Part shown: positions 22,427 to 34,168 of the stretch, piece by piece
Position numbering within the stretch: the first letter of the stretch is position 1
Layout: each line of letters begins with the position of its first letter
NCBI GenBank assembly: GCA_037693485.1
Contig: CM075348.1
Span: 106,748,109 to 106,812,108, forward strand
Origin: Kitagawia praeruptora
Taxonomy: Eukaryota > Streptophyta > Magnoliopsida > Apiales > Apiaceae
Length of the DNA stretch: 64,000 nucleotides
Direction of reading: 5' to 3'
Translations under genes and position numbers: made by a program
The notes under the pieces: model-generated
Databases searched by the model: none
The model's input: only the letters and a program-made list of their open reading frames with translations
Told to the model about the DNA's origin: nothing

Positions 22427-23551
22427 CCTTTCCAAGTTGACCGGAATATTGAAAATTGCTCAGATCTATGCTCTGTTTCCGATGAAAAACTAGCAGTTCC
22501 CACTAGAATTAATTGTTGTACGTGTTTAGGATACTACAGAAACAAACCTGATTAACTTCGAAGTTAATGAGGAGCATTTATTAGCAAGTAAGCGTCGATG
22601 TAGATCTTGATGACATGCTACAAACCAAGATAAGAGTGCAGACAACTATAATGAATAGGCCCTAAACAATACAGAAACATGCATGTGATGTGGTGACAAT
22701 ACAGATTGGAACTAAGATGAAATTTCGCTTTATGACAAACAAAAAAATTGCAATATCCACTAGTAATTAATTATACTAGTAAGCCAACTTTTACAACCAC
22801 AAAACTAGCAAACTCAACTAGATATGTATCATCACCTAGAAAACGATTCATATAGATAATTAAATTTGAAAGCTAACTTGTAAGATGTAATCAGCTTGAG
22901 ACTCCTGTACTATCTTGGTATTTTTCACAGATATTGAATTAGCTATGTCTGACAGAAGCCTCTACGCCTGCAACATAAAAATAGTTTATAAATTGATAAT
23001 AAAATAAAAGGAGAAATATGGAAAAGGAAAAGGTTGAGTAGCTCCACAAAGTTAAGTTCTACAATGGAGTTAACTTACCTGTACCTACAGCAGATATTGG
23101 TTTGTTAAGAGATTCGAGACCTTCAGCAAGACTACAGGGTTTTAAAAATCTGTAAAAGAATATATAGATTAGTAGTTTGACTCTTTTGAGCATAAAATAA
23201 ATAACTACTAAAAATTTCATTCAGGTTCATTTAACCAGTGCCTTTTTAAAAAAAAAACTTTAACCAGTGCTTCACTAGAGCGTATCAGTCTGGCTGATTG
23301 TCACTTTGAAATATTGACCATTATCAAACTACTTCAGCCATATACAAGGAATCAGTTTGAGTACGCCAAAGGGAGAGACCTTAAATTTGTTAGACTTCAT
23401 GAGGAATTCATGAAACAGTTCCACATTAGAAAATCAAATGTTGTTACAAGCTCAAAAAAATGCAACATTAAGGTTAATATTAATAACTATTGAGCTACAT
23501 TACCTCGTCAAGATAGATCTACCAGACTGTTCTGATATAATATACATGATA
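22427..23551. other. Unassigned DNA right of the MYB exon (probable intron 1 or flank)
   Basis: AT-rich, with no gene recognised. MYB exon 1 was looked for on the minus strand and not found. Two short open pieces on the minus strand near 22870-22950 and 23090-23150 have splice-like edges, but their frames do not join. A TTTAACCAGTGC repeat at about 23227 and 23260 flanks a T5A10 tract and may be a minimal retroposon scar. E2A begins at 23552. Confidence 0.5.
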
Positions 23552-24308
23552 TGTTAACTCGAATAACTTGTAGAAGGGGGGGGTTGAATACAAGTTATAT
23601 AATCGTGTCTGATTTTTGCTTGGTTATATGAACAAGAATAAACGAATGAATCAAACTCTGTTTGCATTAATAAGATCAAATACAAACTTTACCAAAGGTG
23701 TACAAATACCTTTAGCAGCTGCTGACAATACAAATCTCTCTCTCTGTTTGTTTCGAACTCTCGAATATAAACCTTATACAGAGCTACGCACACGAACTTA
23801 CAACTCACACTTGTTGGACTACGACACTTTTTACAATGATATAGAGAGAGTATTTATAATGCTTCCTATCAACTAATCACAGAAAGATAATCTATATATG
23901 ACAATGTTCTGCCTTCCAATTGATAGTTTCCACCAATACAAAATTCTTTCCTTCATGATATCTTCTTGCTTGTTCTTCAAACAACGATCCTGTTTTATAG
24001 CACTTGCCAATTTTTGTAGCATCCATAATGACATCATCAGTAACACGACTGATATCAGGATTCCTTCTTGCATTAGGATCTAATCATCCTATCAGTACTT
24101 GATCAGTATTTGACTTGACATATCAGGATTCGATCTCAGTTCCTGACATGTAGTACTCGATGCACTGTTCATTCCTGACTAAACTTTACAGATAATTGTC
24201 TAACACATATTTCCTATATAAAGTGCTAAATCCTTTATAAATCAGGATATACAAGAAGTATAAGTAAAATTCTATTCTTAACATCACAACTCATGATTAT
24301 TCCTAACA
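23552..24308 (-). repeat. E2A 3' LTR
   Basis: 757 bp; on the minus strand TGTTAGGAAT to CGAGTTAACA. It contains the C-rich U5 hairpin also seen in E2B and E3 and several AATCCTG/TCAGGAT words. It is related, in opposite orientation, to the E2B LTR at 28812. The adjoining tract, read on the minus strand, is a purine-rich PPT ending AGGGGGAGAT. Confidence 0.9.
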
Positions 24309-24473
24309 ATCTCCCCCTATTTATGCTTTAAGATCTGAAGCATAAATCTGAGTTGTTGATGTCAAAACATATAACAATACAATCAGAATAGAATTTATGA
24401 ATTCAAAAATCATGAAGTTAAGTACCTCCTTCTTCAGATATAGACATAGTATCCAGTACTTAGAAGAAAGAAT

Positions 24474-27400
24474 TCAACTATTTGATGCTTCTTTTCCTTT
24501 ACCACTTCCATGATGAGATTCACCTCTGTCACAATTTTTATCTCCCCCAGTTCTTCTTTTATCCCCAGTCTGTTGTTGTTGTTGTCTTTGAATTGTCTTT
24601 ATCTCCCCCTTTTTGACATCAGCAACATTAATTCCAAGAGATTCAGTAACATAACAAATGAGATTCATCAGAACTGCTTAATTTTCCATAATAGTGACTT
24701 GGTTATCTTCAAGTGTTTGAAGTCTTGATTGAATTTCAACTTGAGATTTCTGAATATCTTGTAGAACTTCAGAATTGACTTCAATGTTGGAAGTGTTTGG
24801 AATATCTTTAGATTCAAGTCTTGTAGAAGAAGTTGCCTGTGTAGAATGATATTCAAGTAATAAAACTCAATTAGAGTTACAAACATCTTCATCTTTCTGA
24901 TCTGAAGCTGCAATATGATCATCTTGTCCTTCACCAGTATTCTGTGTACTAACATCTACAAATCCTGACGCCTCCTTAGATTGATCAGATACTGTTGATG
25001 TCTCAATTCTGGATGATATTGGAAGTACATACAAAGGAATACTTGGATCATTAGGAATATCTTCTGGTACTGATGGTGTAGAAGTTTGTCTTAGCCTTTC
25101 ACCTCTTCTGTTGATAATTCCTGCAAGCCTTTCTTTTTGCTTCTGAGCTTTAACTTCTGGCTTTGAGTTGTGCTTTGCTAAGTCATTCTTCTCATACATT
25201 TTGATAAAAGAATAAGTACCAGCATCCATACCAAGATTATCAGACCAAGATTCAGGAAAAACCTGATCCCAGAAATCAAACGATGGTTTCCTAATTTTCT
25301 CTCCCTCACTATGGAGTTGATCATCCATACCCTCATTCTCACTTTGACTATCTAAAGTCAACACTCTTTCTACCTCTCATTTTGCCTGGTCAGGAGCCAG
25401 CTGCTCAGATTGTGGATCAATATCCATCTTTTCAAGTGTATCACTCAAATTTGGATAAGTGCTCTCATGACCTACAAAAAAATAGAGTTTAGAAGAAGTT
25501 TTTATACCTGAACTCACATGAAGAGAGGGTTCCTCATATGGCAAGGGGCTTGAGGTTTTCTCCAAGGAGTGAGCTGCTATAATCTCAGAACCATTATAAA
25601 CATCTACTTTCTTTCCAGAGACTACAGGCTCCAGTATACCACTTTCAGGTTCTTTACTAAACTCTGATGTCTTCAGTAATACTTCATTAGACACCCTAGT
25701 TAGTATGTCACCGTCTTTAAGTGTTGTTTGCTGAGACTCACCCTCAAGGTGGATAGACTCACCCTCAAAGTTATTCCTCCCATATCATAGGGTTTCTCAC
25801 TTGCAATTTCAGTCATCACAGAAGACCTTTCAACATCAGCTATCACAGCTCCTGAGTCATCCAACCTCTGACTAGATTGTTCTTGTGTTACAGTGACTGT
25901 GATTTGATTTTTCCTACTATCCACCACTGGTGCAATAGTATCTTCTGTTGACTCCATTCCTCTATCTACTTCCTCCTGTTGTTCACCTTGAGCTGAAGCA
26001 TCTTCAATAATAACATCCTTGTCAAATAAATATGCATGAAGTGATTGAAGTGCAACATGATTCGAGAGTCCAAATTTCTTGACTAATTGTCTTCTGACAG
26101 ATACATAGAAATAAATCTTTATTAAGTCAAGTCTTTGATGTAGAAGTCCATATTCATCTGGAAATAAAAGTTTTGGTACTCTTTCAACCAAAAAATCTAG
26201 AACAGGCCTTGACAACTTCACTTTGAGAGAAATTAGTCCCATAGCCAGTCTGTATGATAATTTAGTTTCCCATGAAGAATCAATATCCAGATCTCTATAG
26301 TCATTTGCTGACTTGATTGTAGCTTCATTTGTAGAGACCTGCATGATATTAGTTGGACTAGACTCTATGTGTGTAGGTGACAATTGAATCTTTCTCCTTG
26401 TTCTCCTGGTATAGTGAGCAAAAGATTTATCCTGAGAAGACTCAAGAGGTGTAGAAACAAAATTGATCTTGGGATGAGATCCTTTTTCAATAGACACAAT
26501 CTTTTGAGAGACAGTATCCAGTAACTGTTTTCCCTTTTTAAGTACTACAGTCTTTTAAGAAACTACAGCCTGGCTGTGACTAGGTGCTTCATCTTTTTGT
26601 CCTAGCTTAGAAAGTCGAATTACAACCTTCAATTCTTCTCTCTCAGCAAGAGATATATTATCATCATCTTCACTAGAACTACTACTACTTGACACAACAA
26701 ATCTTCTCTTCCTTACAACTAATGTCTTTTGAGAAACACCAGAGGTTGGTTTCTTTGAAACAATAGGCTGTGGATTAAAACTTTGTTCTTGAATTATTTC
26801 AGAGACTATAACGTTTTGGGCTACTTGGGTAGACACAGGTGGGTTCTCCTCCAAATGAGATTCCTGAGCCATTTCACCACAAATGAAAGAAGAATTGTAG
26901 AGAGTAAGAAGATGAGTTTTAAGAATTACCTGAACATGATGTGGATAATGAATTGAAGGTATTTCATCTAGATTCTTTTCATTGTCCTTCTTTGTAATGT
27001 CAGAGAAAATTCTCTTTTGCTGTACATAAGAAGAAACACAATGTTCTCTACCAAATCTAGCTTCAATATCAGGAATAAAATGGTTAATAAACAGTTGTAT
27101 AAATCTATGATAATAAACCATTTTCCTGTTTTGATCTCTTAACCCAAGTTTAATACACATCTGACTTAAGATAATGTGACCAATGTTAATTACTCTGTCA
27201 TAAAGCAAACTGTAAGCAATATGTGAAGTAACAGAAGTAATTTGATCAAAAGAACTACATTTACCAGTAAAACATTAGCTAATTGATCAAAGAAGAAAGA
27301 CCACTCTTTCCTAAGATAAGATCTTCTTAACTGGCTCATGTTATCTAAAGATCCAATATAACCTAATGTAGATAACATAGTTCTAACATCATCATCAGAT

Positions 27401-27753
27401 GGTACATTCTCATAATTCAAACTAACAGGTAAGTGAAGTACTGAATTAACAATAGATTCAGTAATATCAAACGAATCTTGTCCTAAGTGTAGAACAATCT
27501 TACCTGATTGACTCTGAGTAGAATCAATTACCTCAGCATTCTCCCAAGCTTGTGTAACAGCTGCTTGATTAATCTGTGGAGATGCTGTCAATGCATAACT
27601 TAATGGTCCATACGCCAGAAAGTCCATGATTGGATGAAAATCAGTTAATACTCTTTCGTTGTTGGTGATAGCTGCTACATGATTGTTTGTCATAAAATCA
27701 AAATCACCAAACTTGAAAGCTACTGATTTAGGTAATCTTCTCTGAGCTGCCAT
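24474..27753 (-). pseudogene. E2A env-like ORF, broken
   Basis: About 1,090 codons can be followed from the ATG at 27753 (MAAQRRLPKSVAFKFGDFDF). Frame changes fall near 27230 and 25750, with stops at 26555, 25377 and 24867. The first 190 residues match E2B 52381-52667 almost exactly, and the domain is shared with E1 and E3 (RKEWSFFFD, KRIFSDITKKD). The middle is Ser/Thr/Glu-rich and the C-terminal part basic with a short poly-Gln run. There is no signal peptide or membrane span. Directly upstream, TTCTTTTCAG looks like a splice acceptor. Confidence 0.78.
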
Positions 27754-28360
27754 TGATTTTGATCTGAAAAGAACTTGAAAAATTCTTGAAATGGATTAGT
27801 GATTTTGAAAACTCGAGAGTGTTTTTGCTTTAGAGAATGTGAAATTAGAGAAAGCAATTACACGATTAGAGTTTCAAAACAAATATATTTCACAAATCTT
27901 TCAGACTACTATCCCACGTCGACATGTAGATTGACAGGTGTCAGTCCTTGAAAAGTGCGATTACCCATGATTTTTGGAAAATAAAATCCAAAATTGATTT
28001 TCATGATATAAATCAGGGTATTATCAAGATAAAAAATCAATACTGATTAGCTTCATTTTCTTGTTGACCTCCCATCAAAATAATCACAAAATGCAATGTG
28101 ATTTAAAAATATAATTTTCAAATCCTGATGGTCACACTTGAAATCCTGATCAATATCATCCTGATTCCAGAGACTTAATATGGAGTTTCCACGTGGCATT
28201 TTTCTTTTATCTGAAAAAGAAATAAACAATTAATCTGAAAAAAATCAACTGGTTAGTTATATTCGACATTTCTTGAAAACAAGAAATACAGTCACACGCA
28301 ATAATTAGCATCTGACTTCATTAAAAATTCCAAGTGACTGTTCAGCTTCTCACGTCTTTC

Positions 28361-28368
28361 TATAAAAG
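28361..28368 (+). promoter_or_regulatory. TATA box of the antisense gene (E2A copy)
   Basis: TATAAAAG lies 64 nt before the ATG at 28425. The 5' leader between them is pyrimidine-rich (TTTCTTTTCTTCTC). The E2B copy has the same box at the same distance. ACGTC elements flank it on both sides. Confidence 0.55.
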
Positions 28369-28424
28369 AAACAGACGTCTTATGCCATTCTCCATAACCC
28401 TTTCAATTTCTTTTCTTCTCAACA

Positions 28425-28694
28425 ATGATTCTCAAACCAAAATTCCATTCAAACCCATTCTTTAGGTTTTTCACAGTCGATGAACATCCTGTTCTTGATC
28501 ATCTCTTTAAAGAGACAATTTTTCTCATCGAACTAATTATGAATGGAGTAGTTTCAGATAATATCCAGAGGTTTCTCCTAGAATATCCATCTGTTGGATA
28601 CAATCTTCCCCTAACCTCCTCAAAACTTGAGGATGAAGAATTTGGCCGAGAGTCTGAGGTTGATCTTGATGGGGATGCTATACATTTAATTTAG
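28425..28694 (+). CDS. Antisense 89-aa protein in the E2A pol-env spacer
   Basis: This small intact frame runs opposite to its host element, between pol and the env-like gene. The E2B copy at 51434-51703 has the same length, the same start and stop positions, and about 74 of 89 residues identical with no gap. The shared start is PKFHSNPFFRFFTVDEHP and the shared middle SDNIQRFLLE. The product is mildly acidic, with no obvious membrane segment or zinc site. I do not recognise the family. A TATA box 64 nt upstream suggests it is transcribed separately. Extra antisense ORFs are known in some plant LTR elements; this one has no role I can name. Confidence 0.65.
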   Translation: MILKPKFHSNPFFRFFTVDEHPVLDHLFKETIFLIELIMNGVVSDNIQRFLLEYPSVGYNLPLTSSKLEDEEFGRESEVDLDGDAIHLI

Positions 28695-28811
28695 CTACTC
28701 TCATTTAAGTCGCCCAGACCAGGAATCCAAGAGCAGACGAGGCTGTTCAAATCCCCTGATGGATTTCTTGAGATGCTCCTTGTCCTGTATCTCAGAATTC
28801 ATTTCATTAGA

Positions 28812-29547
28812 TGTTAGGAATAATTCATGAGTTGTGATGTTAAGAATAGAATTTTACTTATATTTCTTGTATATCCTGATTTTATAAAGGATTTAGCACT
28901 TTGTATAGGAAATATGTGTTAGACAGTTATCTATAGGGTTTAGTCAGGAATGAACAGTGTATCGGAGACTACATGTCAGGAACAGAGAGCAAATCCTGAT
29001 GACGGTCTAATACTGATGGTGATCAGATACTGATGCAAGATGAAATCCTGATATCAGTCGTGTTACTGATGATGTCATTATGGATGCTACAGAAACTGGC
29101 AAGTGCTATAAAACAGGATCGTTGTTTGAAGAACAAGCAAGAAGATATTATAAAGGGAAGAATTTTCTATTGATGGAAACTATCAACTGAAAGGCAGAAC
29201 ATTGTCATGTATAGATTATCTTTCTATTATTAGTTGATAGGTAGCATTATAAATACCCTCTCTATGTCATTGTAAAAAGTGTTCGGAAAAGTACGTGAGT
29301 TCGATTCGTGTGCGTAGCTCTGTATAAGGTTTGTATTCGAGAGTTCGAAACAAACAGAGAGAGAGTTTTATTTTGTCAGCAGTTGCTAAAGGTATTGTAC
29401 ACCTTTGGTAGAGTTTGTATTTGATCTTATTAATACAAACAGAGTTTGATTCATTCATTTATTCTTGTTCATATAATCAAGCAAAAATCAGACACGATTA
29501 TATAACTTGTATTCAACCCCCCCTTCTACAAGTTATTCGACTTAACA
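28812..29547 (+). repeat. E2B 5' LTR
   Basis: 736 bp, TGTTAGGAAT to CGACTTAACA. It contains repeated ATCCTGAT and TACTGAT words and the terminal hairpin at 29502-29536. The LTR is directly followed by a primer site. Confidence 0.92.
29502..29536 (+). other. U5 hairpin with C7 loop
   Basis: ATAACTTGTA pairs with TACAAGTTAT (10 bp) around a 15-nt loop holding seven C. E3 has the same loop on an AGATTGTA/TACAATCT stem (49669-49699, minus). In the element RNA this lies just upstream of the primer site. Confidence 0.6.
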
Positions 29548-29549
29548 AT

Positions 29550-29561
29550 TGGTATCAGAGC
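29550..29561 (+). other. E2B primer binding site
   Basis: TGGTATCAGAGC, two bases after the LTR, complementary to initiator tRNA-Met. Confidence 0.88.
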
Positions 29562-30659
29562 AGGTTGATTTTGAATAATCATAAAGATCTGCAATCATGT
29601 CTGGTTACAAGGATGGGAATACTAAGATTCCTATGCTCAAGAGAAACGAATATACTCTATGGGAAGTAAAGATGTTGCATCATCTAGAAGCAACAGATCC
29701 TGATTATCTTGACAGAATCAGAGATGGACCTTTTGTTCCAACAAATGTCGTTGGACAAGCAACTGTTGATGGTGTGGTTGTTCCAGAACATACAACAGAG
29801 AAGCCAAAATCTGAATGGTCAGATAAAGACAAGGAGAATGTTCTTAAAGATGCTAAAGTGAGAAACATATTATTCAACAGTCTTGATTCTGTTCTCACTA
29901 ACTATGTTCTCTCTTGTAAAACTGCTAAGGATATATGGGACAATCTTAAGGTTCACTGTGAAGGAACTAAGCCTGTCATGAAGAATATGAGGACACTACT
30001 TATACAACAATATGAGTACTTTGAATCCAAGTCTGGTGAGTCACTTACTGATACCTTTGATAGGTTTACAAAACTCATCAATGAGATGGCCATGCATGGT
30101 AAATATTATGACTTGGAGGATATGAATACAAAGTTCATGAAAGCTTTGCCTGATTTCTACAATGAGAAGATATCTGCGATTGAGGAAGCTAATGATCTGG
30201 ATGAGATATCATTAGAGGCAGTATATGGAAAATTGAGAGCTTATGAACTTGACAAGCAGCAGAAGAAGAGCAGGAGTGAAGGAAAGATGAAGACTGTTGC
30301 ACTTACTGCTCAATCTGAATCAAAGAAGCTTCCTGAAGAACAACATGAAAAGATTGTTGTAAAGAACTCAAGGAAGAAGAAAAGCAAAGAAAGTTCTGAG
30401 TCAGAGACTATTGATATGGACTCTGACAACAATGATTCTGAATCTGAGATGCAGGAACTCTTTGCTATGTTTGCTAAAGCCTTCAAGAAAGGAAGATTCA
30501 ATATGAGAAGATTTAGCAAAGGACCTTTTCAAAAGAAGGAGGAGAAGAAGAGTGACAAAGGCAAAGGGACAATTGTCAAACTTGATAAGGCCAAGATCAA
30601 GTGTTTTAATTGCAGCGAGCTTGGACACTTTGCTAGTGAGTGTAAGAAACCAAGGAATT

Positions 30660-32905
30660 TTTTTTTTTTTTTTGCTAATTAAAATTTTATACCAAAAAGG
30701 AACAACTAATACAAATCTAGGGGCATACCCCGCGATCAAACATAACAAAAGTCATAACATCAGTAAGTCACCTTACTGTCAACATAACAACGAAAATAAG
30801 CTAAAGATTATTCTGGCGCCTTAAACAACCTAAAATTGAGACTAGGCACATGTCTCACAAAGCCCATAGTAATGAGAAGCAGAAGATAAACCATGTAGTC
30901 TGGAGCCTCTAACAATCTGATTGGACCCAGTTCGAGCAGTAGGGAGTGCAACTGAGTAAACTTCTTCCAAAATCTGCCACGACAAACCCATTTCAGCAGC
31001 CTCATTTCATCCAAAGATACCCCCCTCCTCAACATAAGAGCTGGCCTCCAAAAAAGCACCTCACCGACTAACTTTTCCTTGGAAGGAGAACCAGCCCTCA
31101 GCTGATTAAAGATGGCCAAACACGGTTCACGACCCATGTCATCAACTTCACCATTCAGCATCCAGCAAGTGGCAATCCTTGTCCCAGGAGCTACTCGCAT
31201 CAAGAACTCCATCAGGCAAACACAAACTAATTTACTATAAGCTCCAATCCCGAGATTGCTAACATGATACATGCACCATGACTCAAACTGCACCAAAACG
31301 GCAAAGGCCCCATCGCACTCAAGAGAGGTAATAGAGCAACAGTCCTTCGACATCACCATCATCTGGATCAATACCATAGCAGCATTCAAAATTGCATTCA
31401 AGTAGGCAGATAGTCTACCAAACAATCTATCGTATCTAGTATCAACCACAATGACAATTGTGTCTCCTGCCTTAATTCTCAACCTGAAAATTCCCATCAT
31501 CAAAACCGCATCACTTCTGCAAACACAATCGTGACACGAGACAATAACATGCTCGAATATTGCAACACTACACACTCCAAGAACATCATGACTAATGTCC
31601 CTAATCAGTCTTCTTAATCCATCAAGGAGTTCATCCCAGCACCTGAAGAGAATCATAGAGAAACTCACCCCATCAGAAACAAAAGCACACTTCACAAACC
31701 AAACCACATTACTTGCAGGTCTAACATCTTTATTGAGTTTCCAGCCGCGCCTTTTATAGAGAACCCAAATGTTATTCTCAGTCTCTACGACCCTCGTATG
31801 CTTCCTGAAACCCGAAACATGTATACCAGAAATCTGGGTTTGAGTACCCATCAACCAGGTCCTTATATCATCATGAGATATAGCAGAGATTCCACACTCT
31901 TTAGAGATCACTACACTATGCTTCATCGACTTTCGAAGAAGCAAAACATCAAACATCTTGTAGACATCCCTAACATCAGAAATGCCATCACCATGAAAGC
32001 CACCCCTGTTGCAAACGCATAGGACTAACCATTCCTCATCAAGGAATTTCCCCGAGGCAAACAATCTTGTCCCAGTGACAAGCATATAATCCACCAGGAA
32101 TTTAGCATTCACAAAAACCTGGCCAGATTTAGCAAAAAAAGGACCAATAAAAGGACCAATAATTCTTTCAGGCAATTCAGCAAACACTTTGCCATCTTCA
32201 ATCAGAACCACCTTGGAATGAAGCATTCCATTCCACAAATCATACAACGAAAATAAATCCCACTTGGAATCCAGGTGTAATCCCTTTCCAACAGCATATG
32301 TAACACCTTTCTTATCAGAGAAATCCGATAATACAAGGTCACCGGAACTGGTGAAACCATCTAGCACATATACAACATCAAAGATGTGTAAATCGCCTTG
32401 AAGATCCACACAACTTACATCAACAGTTTCAAAAGTCTCTCGCGAAACCCTCTTCACCAACGTACCCTTGTGGGTAATCAGATCTGGGAGACAACCCCTC
32501 CACTTATGCGAAAATGAAGGAACCCCATCAAACTTCAAGATGAAAAGACCACCTTGTGTAGAGAAACCAACAATAACGATTTCAGTAAAGAAATCACCAT
32601 TGTTAACATAGACCCGAGGTACAACCTCCGACCATAACAGAATAAGTACCCTTCGAACTATGGAAGAAGTACCCATTTAAAAAATAAATATAAAGTAAGA
32701 AATATGGTGTTTGAGGTGAAGATTAGAAGAGGAAAGGTGGATTTGGGTAGGCTATTGTGAAAATCTGGTGGAGAAATGGTGTAGATTAAGGTTAAAATTT
32801 AGAGGAGGCTAGGTATTTTAGAGAGAGAAGTTAGAGAGAGGTTAGAGCATATACGACTCTCATTGGATTCTGTCTAAGTGAAAGTGATTCTCGCATTCCT
32901 TTCCT
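30660..32905 (-). mobile_element. LINE-tailed passenger element with a 622-codon ORF
   Basis: Inserted in E2B gag and flanked by a 17-bp duplication, TAAGAAACCAAGGAATT at 30643-30659 and the same with one mismatch at 32906-32922. On the minus strand it has a pyrimidine-rich 5' leader of about 230 nt, one long ORF, a 3' UTR and a poly-A tail (T run from 30658 to 30673). The last 60-65 nt before the A tail match the tail of the LINE at 4225-4288, including the hairpin GGGG-TATG-CCCC. It encodes no reverse transcriptase or endonuclease, so it was probably copied by the L1 machinery in trans. Confidence 0.88.
30808..32676 (-). CDS. Unrecognised 622-aa protein carried by the LINE-tailed passenger
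   Basis: A single uninterrupted frame of 622 codons from the ATG at 32676 to the TAA at 30808, preceded by a 230-nt leader typical of plant mRNA (CTCTCTCTAACTTCTCTC). It begins MGTSSIVRRVLILLWSEVV and ends RLFKAPE. It is rich in Val, Phe, Leu, Asp and Gly, with scattered Cys (for example VCVCNRGG) but no zinc knuckle, RT, endonuclease, protease or integrase motif. It is not LINE ORF1 or ORF2 as I know them. It could be a LINE-family accessory protein or a host mRNA retrocopy with a fused LINE tail. The lack of lesions suggests a recent insertion or selection. Real frame likely, function unknown. Confidence 0.6.
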   Translation of the reverse strand: MGTSSIVRRVLILLWSEVVPRVYVNNGDFFTEIVIVGFSTQGGLFILKFDGVPSFSHKWRGCLPDLITHKGTLVKRVSRETFETVDVSCVDLQGDLHIFDVVYVLDGFTSSGDLVLSDFSDKKGVTYAVGKGLHLDSKWDLFSLYDLWNGMLHSKVVLIEDGKVFAELPERIIGPFIGPFFAKSGQVFVNAKFLVDYMLVTGTRLFASGKFLDEEWLVLCVCNRGGFHGDGISDVRDVYKMFDVLLLRKSMKHSVVISKECGISAISHDDIRTWLMGTQTQISGIHVSGFRKHTRVVETENNIWVLYKRRGWKLNKDVRPASNVVWFVKCAFVSDGVSFSMILFRCWDELLDGLRRLIRDISHDVLGVCSVAIFEHVIVSCHDCVCRSDAVLMMGIFRLRIKAGDTIVIVVDTRYDRLFGRLSAYLNAILNAAMVLIQMMVMSKDCCSITSLECDGAFAVLVQFESWCMYHVSNLGIGAYSKLVCVCLMEFLMRVAPGTRIATCWMLNGEVDDMGREPCLAIFNQLRAGSPSKEKLVGEVLFWRPALMLRRGVSLDEMRLLKWVCRGRFWKKFTQLHSLLLELGPIRLLEAPDYMVYLLLLITMGFVRHVPSLNFRLFKAPE

Positions 32906-34168
32906 TAAGAAACCTAGGAATTCAGGAAAGGGTAATGCACTTATGGTCACACAGAAGGATTGGGCTGATTCCAGTGATTCTGAAGATGAATTGGATTATG
33001 ACAACATTGCACTGATGGCAAATGTTTTAGATAAACCTGGATCTCCAAAGAAAATTTCTCCATTCTCTGTTAAGGTATCACTTCACTCTCTTGATTCATT
33101 TGATAACTTAAATTCTGATGAAATTAGATCTATCCATGCTGAGTTTAAGAATCTTATGACTAATTTTAGAATTCTTACTTGTGAAAGAGATGAACTTAAG
33201 GTTAAGAATGATAAATTAGTTGATAGAAATAATTTTCTTGAATCTGAATTAATTCAAATGGAAGAATACAAGTTAAGTTCTGATAAAGCTAAGCATGATT
33301 ATAGTGTTATTCTTGAGGCTTGTGACTATGTCAGAAAAGAACTAGAGGAAGAGAGAGATGTAATTAAGACCATTAACATTTCTGGTAAAAAGACACAAGA
33401 AATCATCGAAAATGGAATTCGTGGTAAGGTTAATGGTTTAGGTTTTGATAAGGCTAGACAAGAAGAAAAAGTAGCTATTGTCAATGATGATAGTAAAGTA
33501 GAAGCTATCACATCTAAATATGAAGGTAAGAAAATTGTTTCTGAATCTAATCATGTTAAATTTGTTGATTCAAAAGGTACCCCTGTTGTACACAAAAGGA
33601 TTAACAATAGTAATTCAGATGAGAAAGTGTTAGAGAAACATAAGAATATAAACATAGGGTTTCTGTCTAAATCTCAGTTGAAACAGAGATTAGATGCTCA
33701 TTCAGAGTCTAGCAAGATCAAAAGAAATAGGAATGGAAAAGAAGGTATTAACAAAGAGAATAATTACAAGAATGTACCTGATGCACCTAGGAAAAAATGC
33801 TATAAGTGTGGAAATCATAATCATTTGGCCCTAGACTGCAATCAAAAACCTTCTTGGAAAACTGAGTCCAGATTCCCCAAGACTCAGAAAATTCAATACC
33901 AACCACAAAAAGCTTGTTATCATTGTGGTAGTTTACTTCATTCCATTTACATGTGTAGAGAATATCATGAACTGTATTATGACTATTATTCCTTGAAATC
34001 TGAAACTCCTAGTCACAAACAATTTGTGAAATTAGAGTCTAAAGTTGACTCTACAACAGGTAAAGTAAAGACAAAATTCTCAAAGCCTGTTGTTTCTAAA
34101 TCTAGTAAGAAAGGATCCAATCAAAGTTGGGTCCTAAAAAATTCTAACTAGTTACTTTTTATCTGCAG

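Larger units (their letters stand above)
23552..28811 (-). mobile_element. E2A: 3' half of a minus-strand Sirevirus-like element
   Basis: Read on the minus strand: spacer (28811-27754), env-like gene (27753-24474), polypurine tract and 3' LTR (24308-23552). The gag and pol part is missing because E2B begins at 28812 inside the spacer. The corresponding spacer in E2B (51107-52380) runs on past this point, which shows that E2A was interrupted here. Its remaining half should lie beyond the window. Confidence 0.88.
29597..34151 (+). pseudogene. E2B gag, split by the passenger insertion
   Basis: The ATG at 29597 opens a gag of the same type as E1 (IPMLKRNEYTLWEVKM). The capsid-like part runs to the knuckle CFNCSELGHFASEC at about 30602-30643. 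Sixteen bases later the frame is cut by the insertion at 30660-32905. The second half (from about 32923) carries two more knuckles (CYKCGNHNHLALDC near 33797 and CYHCGSLLHSIYMC near 33915) and ends with NQSWVLKNSN. With the insertion and one target copy left out, the two halves correspond to the continuous E1 gag. The stop is at 34149-34151. Confidence 0.9.

Noticed and set aside
22867..23160. Two short minus-strand open pieces with splice-like edges (one reading RLLSDIANSISVKN)
   Set aside because: Their phases do not join, no family is recognised, and 30 codons is within chance.
23227..23275. TTTAACCAGTGC direct repeats around a T5A10 tract
   Set aside because: Looks like the scar of a minimal retroposon tail, but too short to claim an element.
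31798..32022. Plus-strand ORF opposite the 622-codon ORF
   Set aside because: Short shadow of the long minus-strand frame.
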